Positions 31,551 to 42,732 of a stretch of DNA of 64,000 bases are shown here, in pieces. A program made the position numbers and the translations under genes. Below the pieces are notes generated by a model, which saw only the letters and a program-made list of their open reading frames with translations, had not been told where the DNA came from and made no database searches. Numbering within the stretch: the first letter of the stretch is position 1; each line of letters begins with the position of its first letter. The DNA lies in assembly GCF_010389155.1 (NCBI RefSeq), contig NC_057761.1, positions 5,768,501 to 5,832,500 of the forward strand, written 5' to 3'. This DNA comes from Erigeron canadensis. Taxonomy: Eukaryota > Streptophyta > Magnoliopsida > Asterales > Asteraceae.

Positions 31551-31834
31551 TTACTCATTGAAGCATCATTTATTAAGTCAAAAATAAAAATAAAAAATGA
31601 ATGTAACCGACCCATCATCAGTTTGTAACTTATCAATCCCACAACCAACATGAAAGAAGATAAATCGGGTAACCCTATATTTGAAGAACATATCAGGACT
31701 TGAACGGTTGAACCCATGATCTTTGATTTTATGTACATCCGCCATTAGACTACCGTCATGAGAACTTGTAAGTCGGAAAAAAATTATGTGCATAAAGTAA
31801 AAGATAAAGACAAAGAAAGAGAATTATGCACTTA

Positions 31835-32155
31835 GACCATCTCCATTCATAACTTAACTCAACGATGTCATTCATTAAAAAAATGATTTTTCTCTCATAA
31901 ATCAACCCAACCCAACTAAAACTAACTTTTACACTCCCATTGACAACCCAACTTAAACAATTATTTTTTATTAAATAAAAAGGTTTAGAAATATAATAAA
32001 TTAAAAAGTTAGTGTAAGAATGTTACCTAGACAAAATATATTAAAAAAGCATCCGACTTTGATCGCTCAATCAAACCGTTTGCTGGGATGTTAGAGATTT
32101 TAATATTTATTCATATGCGACCAACTTAACCCAATAATCACCAATGGGAATGGTC
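31835..32155. mobile_element. Tourist-like MITE (321 bp), TSD TTA
   Basis: Left GACCATCTCCATTCATAAC, right in reverse GACCATTCCCATTGGTGAT, flanked by TTA (31832-31834, 32156-32158). The sequences beyond both TTA copies are themselves direct repeats (about 31783-31830 and 32167-32205), listed as a finding. Confidence 0.65.
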
Positions 32156-32269
32156 TTATAGAAGAAAGAATTATGTGCATAAAGTAAAAGATAGAGACAA
32201 AGAGGACTGCATCAGGAAGTTGAATTATGTACAGACTAGAAATGACTAATTCAAAAGCTCAAGGAGTAG

Positions 32270-33656
32270 ATGGTAATATGCATTTGTTGTAAAATTGTGT
32301 GTCAACATGACAACATTTGAAGCTCATGCTCAAGATGATACCAACATTGTACATATTCTTGATAAGTAAGGTGGTACATTTATCGGGGTAGTAATGAACC
32401 CTATTGCAATGCAAACCAAATCGACAAGCTCCAGTTTTTAAGTGAAATGAGCAATGAGTTTTATCTGCGAGATCAAGAAACAGAAGCTCATACAGAACTT
32501 GTTGAATACGGCAAAGAAGAAAGTGGAGGTGGCACCTTCGACGCATTTACATATCAATGAGTCAAATTGGATAGTGCTTTTTTTTTTCTTTCTTTTTTTT
32601 TTATATATAAATAGATAGCCTTCAGCTAAAAGGGAACGAGTCAGATGCCTTGAAAGCCCATTGTGTATTCACCACATTCAATGTTCCAAACCATATTAGT
32701 AGTTCTAATATAATTATACTCGTATTATTTTTGTAATCAAATTTTGTTGCAATAACTTTTTATATAAAAATAGTAACACATGAACAATAAAGTGTTTGCG
32801 GTCCACCCATACAGACCTGGCATGTTCCGACCCATACTAAAAACTGACACAAATTTACTCAGTAGCGAACCCGTACATCTTGCCACCTCTAGAAGACAGT
32901 AACAGAAAGAGGCTACCACAAACCAACCTGACCTGCCAACTCTTGCCACTATCTTGTCGCATTATTATGAGCAGCATATGCTTCAGATTGTGGAAGAAGT
33001 GGATTTGATGCGAGTCTATTCGGATCCTGCATATTTAAATACGAAAAGAACATAAAAATATAAAAGATCATAAAATGGTGTAGGCATGAGCACGGGACAA
33101 ACCCGACTCAACATGCCCTGATCCGTGCAAGCCCGAAAACCCCGATAGTGCAAGAAAATCAAGTTAGTGACCCTGATCGTTACCTTATTGGGCGGGGCGG
33201 GGCGGGTTTGAGCGAGTTCGATGACATTTCTTACACGTGTCAAAATCCGGCACGACCCAACCCAAAACCTGACAGTGCAACAAAATCGAACCTTGACCCA
33301 GTCCGTTATCCTATCGAGCGGTTCAGGTCGGGCTTGGAGCCGGGTCTTAGAATTTCGGGTCATAATGCTCATCCCTAAAATGGTATGATGCGTTAACAAA
33401 TGCAAAAAGATGATCAATGAAAATCGTGTTGTACCTCTTTTTCCTGGTCTTCATTGGCTTTCCTTTTCACCCTGACATTATTAACTATGATCTCATTTCC
33501 TTGCCAAATAACTTCAAGACTCCCCTCCTCTACATACTCATATTCAACATCACCATCATCTTGTTGATTTGAACCTTTCTCCGGTCGAAATATTATTTTG
33601 AAAATCGACAAGTTATTTACTGCATTATATAAAAAGGTGGTGCAACGTATTGGCAA
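32270..33656 (-). pseudogene. Broken exons of a CCCH zinc-finger, U2AF35-related splicing factor gene (C3H5/ZRSR2-like)
   Basis: Three exon-like pieces lie in order on the minus strand. The first (33656-33436) contains EYEYVEEGS and VIWQGNEIIV and ends before a GTACAA donor. The second (33026 to about 32940) follows a TGCAG acceptor and reads DPNRLASNPLLPQSEAYAAH then NNATR before a TAG. The third (about 32460-32330) reads [20 protein letters not shown] then [18 protein letters not shown], the CCCH finger. These match, in order, the middle of plant U2AF35-related proteins that help recognise 3' splice sites. The RRM and second finger expected downstream are absent, and frames are broken between pieces. 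An upstream exon scrap of the same gene type is at 58280-58510. I read this as a pseudogene. Confidence 0.65.
33081..33377. mobile_element. hAT-type MITE (297 bp), TSD AAATGGTG/AAATGGTA
   Basis: Left TAGGCATGAGCACGGG, right in reverse TAGGGATGAGCATTATG, flanked by AAATGGTG (33073-33080) and AAATGGTA (33378-33385), one change. It lies between the first and second exon pieces of the CCCH pseudogene, that is, in an intron. Confidence 0.7.
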
Positions 33657-34090
33657 AAAAGTAACGATCCACCGAAAATTCTACCTCCTAAACACGACAC
33701 ACAACTTGGAAGACCAAAAAAAAAAAGGAAGAGAAACGAAAATGAGATTGACCAACCAATTGTCTAAGGTAATAAACTGACAATAGAAAGGGGGTACTAT
33801 AAATTGTGGAAAATGCAAAAACAAAGGTCATAACTCCAAGTCATGCAAAGGTCAAGCCAGGCAACTCAAAACAGGTATACAATTGACTTTACTACTTGTC
33901 AATAGACAAGTTGTGTATTATGTATACTTATGTTGCACATGTGTTTGTCTTAGCCAAGAAACAAGACAGCCAAGTCGACCCAGTGTCCCACCCCAGGCTA
34001 CTCAGGCCACCCAGCCAAATCAATCAACTCCTGTACCTGTTGCCAGTCCCCAAGTTACATGGACGGCACACAAACCATTTCTTCGCAACT
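33657..34090 (+). pseudogene. MULE (MuDR-type) transposase C-terminal relic with CCHC zinc knuckle
   Basis: In one plus frame NDPPKILPPKHDTQLGRPKK is followed by a basic run and stop. In another, about 33792-33854 reads GGTINCGKCKNKGHNSKSCK, a C-x2-C-x4-H-x4-C knuckle. This order (GRPKK-type basic stretch, short spacer, knuckle) is the usual end of MuDR/MULE transposases. A proline-, glutamine- and threonine-rich tail (33960-34090, QATQATQPNQSTPVPVASPQ) then follows. Frameshifts separate the parts, so it is dead. No catalytic core precedes it in this window. Confidence 0.55.
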
Positions 34091-34588
34091 AAAATCTAAT
34101 CTACTCGTGGCAATTTTCCTTTTCTATTGTCAACACCTTCATCATCAAGACGAGCACTTGAACCTTCTATATATGCACTTTTGGGATCCATGTCCCACTT
34201 TTTGTGGAAGACTGATTTATAGGAATCTGAAAGACGGGATTAGGGTTGAATATTTGAGTGAATATACACAAGTTTACCTACTCTCTTGCAATTTAATCGA
34301 TTCTTCTTCACGTTATGGATATGGGAGCATGTACTCCAAATTCTCTGTGCCGAATAGCTACTAATTGGTTGGGAGAGTACCTTTATAGCTACTTCAGCCG
34401 ATTGAGAATTCTCCGATCGGTATGTACTCCACCAATCAATTGGATACATTGTCATGGCAGCTTGGGTTGCTTTCTTAGAATAAATTCCTTTCATTCATAT
34501 GAAAGAAAGCAAATTGATTTCGGTATATCTTGTATTCATCATCATCTTCAGCCATTCCTTGAAATGCTTCAATAACACAGTTGGCGAC

Positions 34589-34775
34589 TATTAAACGAAA
34601 GAACTGAAAATATGAATTATATAGATTATATTTCGATGATTTTAAAAGAGATACAACGAGTTCCTTTTATACTAGAATTGCATACAATAATTATGGAAAC
34701 TATGTAAATGCAGATCTTCTATTTCGGGAGGTGATGACGATTTGTTCTGATCCCGAATCATTTCTTTTTCTAACA
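34589..34775 (-). repeat. 3' LTR of the Copia element
   Basis: 187 bp. The pol reading frame ends inside it (stop at 34770-34772). Confidence 0.93.
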
Positions 34776-37700
34776 CTCCCCCTCAAGTTGAATAGTGGGA
34801 TCACCAAAATTCAACTTGCTTAGACACTTGTTGAAATTGATTGTACCTACTGCTTTGGTGAGAACATCAGCTAGTTGATCTTCGGACTTGACGAAAGGAA
34901 TTTCAATTATCCCAGCCTCTAGTTTTTCTTTGATGAAGTGACGATCAATCTCCACATGTTTTGTTCTGTCATGTTGCACGGGATTTTCTGAGATTTGAAT
35001 TGCAGCTTCATTGTCACACATAACCTAAGTGGCTTTCTTTGGAGGAAACCCAACTTCAGTTAACAGTTTCCGTATCCATAGTACTTCTACTATACCTCTG
35101 GAAATTCCTCTGAATTCAGCTTCAGCACTTGACAATGAAACCACCTTCTGCTTTTTGCTTCTCCATGTAACAAGATTGTCTCCAACTAACGAGAAATATC
35201 CTGATGTCGATCTCCGGTTCCCTTTGTCTCCTGCCCAATCAGCATCTGTATATACCTGGATGTTTAGGTGGCCATTTGATTTAAATAGTACCCCATATCC
35301 AGCAGTTCCCTTTAGATACTTGACGATCCTAAACACTGCTTCCATATGCCTTTTTTGTGGTTGGTGCATAAACTGACTGACTACCCCAACGGCATATGCT
35401 ATATCTGGTCTGGTATGGGAAAGATATATCAACTTCCCTACCATTCTTTGATACTTTTCTTTGTCAGCAAGTCTTTCTTTAGGTTCTATGTATAGCTTTT
35501 GATTAACTATCATAGGGGTATCTGCTGATTTACAGTCTATCATTCCTGTCTCTGCAAGTAAATCCAAAATATATTTTTTCTGACAAATGAAGATTCCAAC
35601 GGGTGATCTAAGCACTTCGATTCCGAGAAAGTATTTCAATTTTCCCAAATCTTTCATTTCAAACTCTGTGAACAATCCACTTTTCAACTTCTTAATTTCT
35701 TCTTCATCATCCCCGGTAATGATCATATCATCAACATAGATTATTAAACATGTTACATGTTTTCCTCTATGTTTAAGAAATAGGGTGTGATCCGAATTAC
35801 TCTGCCTAAATCCGTATTTCTTCATTGCCTGAGTGAACCTGCCAAACCATGCCCTTGGAGATTGTTTTAGCCTGTATAAGGACTTCTTCAATCGACAAAC
35901 CTCTCCTGTTTTGAAATTATGAGAAAAACCTGGAGGTGCCTCCATATATACTTCTTCTTTTAATTCTCCATTTAGAAAGGCATTCTTAACATCAAACTGG
36001 TAAAGCGGCCATCCTTGATTTGCAGCTACTGAAAACAACACTCTTATGGTATCAATCTTGGCAACAGGAGAGAATGTTTCAGAGTAATCAATCCCATAAG
36101 TCTGAGTGTAGCCTTTGGCAACAAGACGGGCTTTATATCTTTCAATCTCACCATTTGGTTTGTATTTCACAGTGAAAATCCACCTACACCCTACAGGGTT
36201 CTTTCCTTGTGGCAGAACACACGTATCCCATGTATCGTTCTTGATCAAAGCATCCATCTCGACATCCATAGCACCCTTCCATTCTTTTGATTCCAAGGCT
36301 TGTTCAATATTTGATGGGATCCTTTCGGAGTACAGACTTGCATTGAATGCTTTTGCTTCCTTGGATAAGTTCCCAATAGCTATGTTAGCCATAGGGTACT
36401 TAGAGCCTTTGGATAATTTTTCTGGAGAATATCTCTTTGCCGGTACTCCTCTATTTGTTCTTGCTGGAAGCACATACTTGACTGGTTCTACTCTTATTTC
36501 TTCCAACACTTCTTCATTTATAGGGTGTTCCAATGATTCATGTTCCGGTTCATCTTCGTGTATGGGCTCTAACTTTGTGACATCATTGGAAGTTCCAATA
36601 AAATCATCAACATGAGGCTCAGTAGGTTGAGAAATACATACCTCAGATATCAGGTTGGGAGATATATCTTCGGTGGCACTGTTAGGATCAGGATCTGGGA
36701 TGGTACTATGAACTGGACTATTCCTTCCTGTATCACCTCCTGTGTCTGTAGCACTTCCCAACCAACTCAGTTTGTCATATTCACCCTCCCTCTGACTACT
36801 GTGTTGGGTGGAGTAGTAATATTTTGTTTCCAAGAAATCACAGTTCATTGTGGTGAACATGCGACGAGTTTCAGGGTTATAGCATCTATACCCTTTCTGA
36901 TTGACTCCGTATCCCACAAAAACACATTTTTCGGCACAAGGGTCAAGTTTATCCCGATAAGTTTTGGGTATATGGACAAAAACTGTACACCCAAAAACTT
37001 TGGGTTGTAGGGTGAGAATTGGAGGGATTTCGGTGTATTTTCCGAGGGTTTCAAGCGGGGTTTTGAGCTTAAGGATTTTGGTTGGAAGCCTATTAAGAAG
37101 GTAAGTGGCTGTGGCTACAGCTTCAGGCAAAAAAGACTTTGGAACATGAGATTCAATTATAAGTGCACGAATAATTTCCAAAAGGATACGATTTTTGCGC
37201 TCTGCAACACCGTTTTGTTCCGGGGTATGTGAGCATGAGGTTTGGTGGATTATTCCTTTAGATTGAAAGAAATCTTTCATTTGGTGGTTAACATATTCTC
37301 CACCATTGTCAGACCGAACAATTTGGATATTTTGTTTGAATTGGGTTTGAACCATGGCATAAAATATTGTAAAGACGTTAAACACCTCAGATTTGTTTTT
37401 CAAGAAATAAATCCACGTCATTCGAGTACAATCATCGACAAATAGAACATAAAACCTAAAGTGTTGTCCCCCAATAACCGGTGCAGGTCCCCAAACATCA
37501 GAGTGTATTAAAGTAAAAGGTTTCTCAACCCTAGTGTTATTATGTTTGAATGGCTGTCTATGGCTTTTGGCTAATACACAAGTTTCACAATTAACAGATT
37601 TATTTGAAGGAAAAAGTTCAGGAAATAAGATATGTAAATAACCAACAGATGGATGTCCCAGTCTCCTATGCCATAACCAAGCTTCCCTTTCTGATGTTCC

Positions 37701-38165
37701 ATGAGCTAACATCACACTACCATTCTGAGTAACTTCATCAACATAGTACAATCCATGCCTTTCAGTGCCACGCCCAATAATCCGACCCGTCCTGATATCC
37801 TGCAGAATGCAAAAAGTAGGGTGCATGAGAACAGAACAGTTGAGTTCTTTTGTGACATGACTGATTGACAGGAGTTTGTGAGATAAAGATGGAACATAAA
37901 GACTGTTTGGAAGTTTAATGTTTGGGGAAATTTCGACTGTTCCGCCAGATTTCACATTCATTTTTCCCTGGTTTGCAGCTTCAATGTGGGTTTTTGTAGG
38001 TTTCGTTACAACCTTAAAATCTGACAAATCATAGGTCATAGTGTCGGTCGCCCCACAATCAAATATCCATGGCCCTTTGGAATTTTTAAAATGATTTTGG
38101 GCCATGTAAGCAGATCCATTCAGATTCAATGGGCCTTTAGAAATCGGTTTGGGCCGTTAAAATAA
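34770..38165 (-). pseudogene. Copia pol: protease, integrase, reverse transcriptase, RNase H
   Basis: The frame is open from about 38150 to a TAG at 35025-35027 and continues in the same frame to 34770. Protease motif is WIFDCGATDTMT; the usual residue after the catalytic Asp is Ser or Thr, here Cys. Integrase has the zinc-binding pair HRRLGH and CETCVLAK, then the acidic triad in HSDVWGP, RSDNGGEY and AERKNR. RT has VKNAFLNGELKEEVYMEAPP and the intact YVDD box. RNase H has YTDADWAGD, SSAEAEF and, after the TAG, the CDNEAAIQISENPV and DRHFIKEK ends. The element therefore keeps intact polymerase and integrase residues. But RNase H is cut before its last conserved block, and pol is out of frame with gag. 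Confidence 0.9.
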
Positions 38166-39409
38166 TTTGGAGGTTTAAATGGGCTTTCACAAAAAAAATC
38201 AGATTTAAAGGAAATATTCCTTTGTTGACCAATTTTAGAATAAAGGAAATTCCTTTTATTTTTGGTCATAGATCGAGCAGATCGTGAGACAAGGTTTGGA
38301 GATCTATAATTGATCTCACTTTCCCTTTTACCTCCCACCGAAAAAACCTCCTCCACTTCATCTTCTTCGGCCGCCGCTGCCATTCCCCCGAAGCCTCCAT
38401 CTGACTTTCGATCACTGCCTCCTTTGGTGGTGGTATTGGCGGTAGGAGAAGGCTTACCTCCAAGTTTGATGCTTTTCTTGTTTCCGACCCACCAATCCGG
38501 ATACCCGATCACCCGAAAACATTGTGTTTTTGTGTGTCCAGTCATGTGACATTCATCACATGTGAGATGGGATTTGTCTTCTTTGGTCATTGGTTTCTTC
38601 CCGTCATGCCGCCGGTAGCTTTTTGTGGTAAATCCGGCACCTTCAATATCTCCGGCGGTGAGTCCAGCCGCTATGCCCTATATCCCATAATTAGTTGCTC
38701 CCAAAATTATTTGGTGAGCGGCTTCTTTGCGAACAGTGGCGTACGCAACCTCTGGGGACGGTAACGGGTCGATCCGGAGAATTTCTCTTTTGATGGGTTC
38801 GAATTTATGATCTAATCCATTGAGAAATTGAAATAGTTTCTGTTCGGATATTATTTTTGCATAAATCTTAATATCTTCTTGGCACTTCATGGGATTTGGG
38901 TCGGATCGATCGATTTCTCCCCATACACCTTGGAGACAAATCCAGAAATCTTCGAGAGATTTTTCATGTTGTTTAAGATCATTTGCTTTGACATGAAGAT
39001 TGAATGCTTGCAGTTTGTCCTTGCCGCTGCTATAGGTGGTTGCCAAGGCATCCCAAAGTTCCTTGGATGTGGCAAATTCGGTAAGATTTCCGGCCAGATT
39101 CGGTTCAATGTTTTGGATGAGCCATGAGAACACTATCAGGTCTTCTTGTTCCCATGTTTCATATTTTGATTCTGTTGCTTTTTCTGGTGGGTTTTCGGTT
39201 AAGTGAGTTAGTAAGTTTTTTGATTTGCCGCCAATGGCAACTCGGATCATCCGAGTCCATAAGGCATAATTTTGGCTATTTAATTTCAGATTAATCTGAA
39301 GGTTGTCAGAGAGTTTCGGAATTTGTGGGTTTTGATTGGCATTATTTTGCAAAAGGGTGGCTAATTGTGTTGCTAAATCTGAGCCAGAGCCGCCGGGAGT
39401 TTCTCCCAT
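38126..39409 (-). pseudogene. Copia gag with internal TAG
   Basis: Starts MGETPGGSGSDLATQLATLL. The gag core includes LNSQNYALWTRMIRVAIGGK, ELWDALATTYSSG and FLNGLDHKFEPIKREIL (UBN2-type). A TAG at 38678-38680 interrupts it after codon 243. The same frame goes on to the CCHC knuckle CDECHMTGHTKTQC and a basic tail, ending at a stop at 38126-38128. Pol lies in a different frame starting near 38150. A single continuous gag-pol frame is normal in Copia, so a small insertion or deletion near 38130-38165 is likely. Gag forms the particle. Confidence 0.88.
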
Positions 39410-39489
39410 GGTGGCTTCGGTTTCCTGTTGGTGTGATAAGTGATTTCAAGGGGTAGATGATGATGCCAGAACCGTTGGCTCTGATACCA

Positions 39490-39676
39490 TATTAAACAAA
39501 AGAACTGAAAATATGAATTATATAGATTATATTTCGATGATTTTAAAAGAGATACAACGAGTTCCTTTTATACTAGAATTGCATACAATAATTATGGAAA
39601 CTATGTAAATGCAGATCTTCTATTTCGGGAGGTGATGACGATTTCAACTGATCCCGAATCATTTCTTTTTCTAACA
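39490..39676 (-). repeat. 5' LTR of the Copia element
   Basis: 187 bp copy. On its inner side, GGCTCTGATACCA (39478-39489) is the minus-strand primer binding site. Confidence 0.93.
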
Positions 39677-40600
39677 GCGACTTCTATGTCTTGGTTAGGC
39701 GCTTTTCTAGCCATACCACCTAGAGCCAGTTTATCTAAGTAGTACCTATCATAAAACTTTGCTTTTAAAGCAAAACCCAAATAATCAAGTGGGATTGTCA
39801 TTTTTTTACCACCTTTGAAAATCTATTCAATTTCAAAAAAATGCTTTAAAGTATTTATTTATCTTCATGGCATCTTGGATTTCTCCGAGCATTTTATCCA
39901 TTCTCATAAATTTCTCCCATTTTGGACCCTCACCATCACAAAACTTAACCATAAAAAAATGGGTTTTGTAAAAGCCAAAATATTTCAATATTTTCACAAA
40001 GACATCATCTTTAATCGTTTCAATGACAACATGCCCGGTTTCTTGCGTAATTTCATCCATGCCTTTGAACCATTCCCCTCAAAGAATTGGGAACTATAGT
40101 TGTTGCAAGTGCCTCCCTACAATTCATAAGTCTTCTCAAAAGTATATAATGATGATGCAAAATGTGTTTTTGCAACCTTTAGCAACTCTAACTTTGAGTT
40201 TTCTCTAAAGAATGATAAGGCATGAGTGTGGTTAAGAAAGTATTTTACTATTGCCATACCTTTCTGATATGGAACAGCCAAGGCAATTTCCATGCCAAGT
40301 CTTTGAATACGCCTACACATCTTCTCAATATCCATCCCAGCCGCTTCCCTAAAGAATAATGTGATGCAAGTATGCATATTGCGAATTGGTACAAAACGTA
40401 CAGGAATGCAATTCAAAAGCGTTCCAAACGAGGGAGTAAATCGAACCAAGTTGATAGAAAACTGTGAACCGAGTCAGCAGGGTACGACGAACCAAATCCA
40501 GTTCCAACCGTCAATTCATTTTCAATGATTTCAATTCGTTTCTTGGACGGGAAAAACATGTCAAGTGACTTCCAATCTTCCAATCGACTTTCCATTTCCC

Positions 40601-40809
40601 AAGATTTTAATTATAACAACTTATTACCTTTATAAAGAAAAATCAATTTACTTACTAAGAATCTTTTTGATAAACAATTAAAGATCTTTAATATTTATAA
40701 CAAAATCACAAAAATCAGACACTATACAACTATATATATCATACTAACCTTTCCGAACCAAGTTGGCGTGAACTGTGAACCGAGTCGGTAGGGTATGGCA
40801 AACCGAGTC
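40601..40809. other. Spacer between two head-to-head hAT relics
   Basis: AT-rich, with a GTGAACCGAGTCGGTAGGGT word near 40767 that also occurs at 40467-40490. This suggests the two relics share flanking sequence. Confidence 0.4.
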
Positions 40810-41890
40810 GGCAGGAATTATCAATGGCTTTTGGAAACAAATAGAATAATGCTCAAGAAGATAATGAGATACATGTCCGTAACACACCCGATTATGTTGA
40901 TATTGATGATGAAGATGAGACTCAACCCGCAAGTGACCGCACGTAAAACTTAGGCCGCAATTATAGAGAAGGATGATAACAAACCATTACTTCAAGAAAT
41001 AACTTTAATTGGTGCTGGTAAGATGAACTTCTGATTCTGTTTATTATTTACGTATTTATTTGTGCATTAAATATAATGTGTTTTGCGAAATTATTGAAAA
41101 TATGTTAGCTTTTAAAAAACCCATTTTTTTATGGTTAAGTTTTGTGATGGTGAGGTCGTGAGGGTCCCAAAAATGGGAGAAATTTATGAGAGAATGGATA
41201 ACATGCTTGGAGAAATCAAAGATGCCATGAAGATAAATAAATACTTAAAGCATTTTTTTGAAGTTGAACATATTGTTCTTCAAAGGTGGAAAATAATGAC
41301 AATCCCAATTCATTGTTTGGGTTTTGCTTTAAATCCAAAGTTTTACAACAGCTACTACTTAGATAAACTGACTCCTCGTGGTATGGCTAGAAAAGCGCCT
41401 AACCAAGACATAGAAGTTGCCAACGGTGTTATGGAAGCATTTCAAGGAATTGTTGAAGATGATGATGAATACAAGATAACTGAGATCAATTTGCTTTCTT
41501 TCATATCAAGAAAGAAATTTATTCTAAGAAAGCAACCCAAGTTGATGCCATGACAATGGATCTAATTGATTGGTGGAGTACATATGGATCAGAGACTTCT
41601 CAATTGGCGTAGTTATATAGGTGTTCTCCCAACTAAATAGTAGCTCTTCGGTGGAGCAAAATTGGAGTACATGCTCCCATATCCATAACGTGAGAAGGAA
41701 TCGATTAAATTGCAAAAGCGCGGATAAACTTGTGTTTATTCACTCAAATATTCAACTTCAATCGCCTTTTTCAGATTCCTATAAAATTAGGCCCTCGCAA
41801 ATAGTAGGAAATGGATTATGAAAGTGCATATGTAGAAGTTCAAGTACCCGTCTTGAAGAAAAGGTTTGGGAAGACCTTGATTATGAAGGT
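40810..41890 (+). pseudogene. Second hAT transposase relic, inverted relative to the first
   Basis: Plus-strand frame 41131-41551 reads MVKFCDGE, MGEIYERMDNMLGEIKDAMK, LQRWKIMTIPIHCLGFALNP, YYLDKLTPRGMARKAPNQDI and MEAFQGIVEDDDEYK, the same protein as the Copia-split gene. After 41553 the dimerisation region (WSTCSHIHNVRRNRLNCK, 41660-41715) is present in other frames. An N-terminal scrap with TPDYVDIDDEDETQPASD is at 40893-40938. The middle of the gene is missing, so it is a deleted, frameshifted copy. Confidence 0.75.
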
Positions 41891-42512
41891 GTTACAATGG
41901 AAAAGGTAAAAGGCCACAAGAATATTAGATTTTATTGGGGTTTTTTTCTTCTATTGTATTTTCTAACGTTATTTTCTATCCTTTTATCGTGAAGTTTTGA
42001 TTACTTAGCTTTTATTTTTGGTAAACTCACCGAATTCATAGTACATCGTACCATAGAAATAAGTATACCTCTTACGTACCGAATTCGCCACAGAGGGCGA
42101 ATTGCGTACCCATATTGCATACTCGTACCGAAGCGTACGGCATTTTATGTGACTATGGGTCAACCATGATTTTTTAATGTTTTGTTTTTCTACTAAAGTT
42201 TTTTTGTTTTCTTTCTTTTTTCTTTGAGCCCGTTCTTTTTTACTCATTAAGTCCTAAATATATTCAGGTGGCTAAATGTATAAATAATGTTTGTATGTAT
42301 TAAGTAAAAAATAGGTAATTGACGGTTATTTTTGTTTATTAAGTAAAAAAAAACATAAAATTTGACTGAATACATTAAGTTCTTAATTATTAAGTCTATT
42401 ATCTATTAAGTAAAAAAAGAACAAGGTCTAAATTTCTTTTGCGATTTAACTGAATTCTTCTGGATTATCATTTGCAATGAACCCACATTTCAAAGCCATT
42501 TCTCTAGGCATT
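41891..42512. other. Non-coding flank of the MULE element
   Basis: Contains TACCGAATTCG/CGTACGGCA words that resemble a decayed MITE (about 42037-42170) and TTAAGTAAAAAA-type repeats (42250-42425) like those in the MITE at 31351. No gene. Confidence 0.5.
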
Positions 42513-42598
42513 GGGTAACACCACCAGGTCAATGGGTCAACCCCACCAGGTTATTAGCGGCGACGTCGCCGCTAATAGTGGGACCCCCGACCAGGCTG

Positions 42599-42732
42599 AC
42601 ATGACGACTGACTAAGCTTGTGGTTGATGAAAACGAGGTGCCACGTCATCGGAATTAGCGGCGACGTCGCCGCTAATACCGATGACATGGCACCTCGTTT
42701 TCATCAACCACAAGCTTAGTCAGTCGTCATGT
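42599..42732. repeat. 134-bp near-perfect palindrome at the left end
   Basis: The left arm 42599-42665 and right arm 42666-42732 are reverse complements with two mismatches over 67 positions and no spacer. The centre is GGCGACGTCGCC. Arms include GACTGACTAAGCTTGTGGTT and GATGAAAACGAGGTGCCA. It can form a cruciform or, if transcribed, a long hairpin. Confidence 0.95.

Larger units (their letters stand above)
34589..39676 (-). mobile_element. Ty1/copia retrotransposon, structurally complete, with TSD GCGAC
   Basis: Two 187-bp LTRs (34589-34775, 39490-39676) are flanked by GCGAC (34584-34588, 39677-39681). The LTRs run TATTAAAC...CTAACA on the plus strand, hence TGTTAG...TTTAATA in the element's direction. 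They differ at one base plus one three-base block (GTT against CAA). The primer site TGGTATCAGAGCC abuts the 5' LTR, and the polypurine tract (TTGAGGGGGAG) abuts the 3' LTR. Order of domains is GAG-PR-INT-RT-RH, as in Copia. The short LTR suggests an Ale/Retrofit-type lineage. Coding defects are listed under gag and pol. Confidence 0.93.
34120..40600 (-). pseudogene. hAT transposase gene (DUF659/hAT-dimerisation type) split by a Copia element
   Basis: The 5' part (40600-39682) shows DMFFPSKKRIEIIENE, IRNMHTCITLFFREAAGMDI, HTHALSFFRENSKLELLKVA, and finally YYLDKLALGGMARKAPNQDI. The 3' part (34583 to about 34120) continues with IEAFQGM, DWWSTYRSENSQSAEVAIKV, LSQPISSYSAQRIWSTCSHI and NRLNCKR, the hAT C-terminal dimerisation domain. 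Between them is a Copia element flanked by the 5-bp repeat GCGAC, so the two parts were one gene. There are also frame changes in the 5' part (about 40450 and 40100) and a stop after HSNIQP, so the gene was probably decaying already. hAT transposases cut and paste DNA with 8-bp duplications; several hAT MITEs are nearby. Confidence 0.8.

Noticed and set aside
36115..37010. Two long plus-strand frames (166 and 132 codons) opposite Copia pol
   Set aside because: Shadows of the pol frame on the other strand; no independent features.
42037..42170. Possible hAT MITE with CATAGTAC and CGTAC words
   Set aside because: Ends match poorly and no 8-bp duplication is present.
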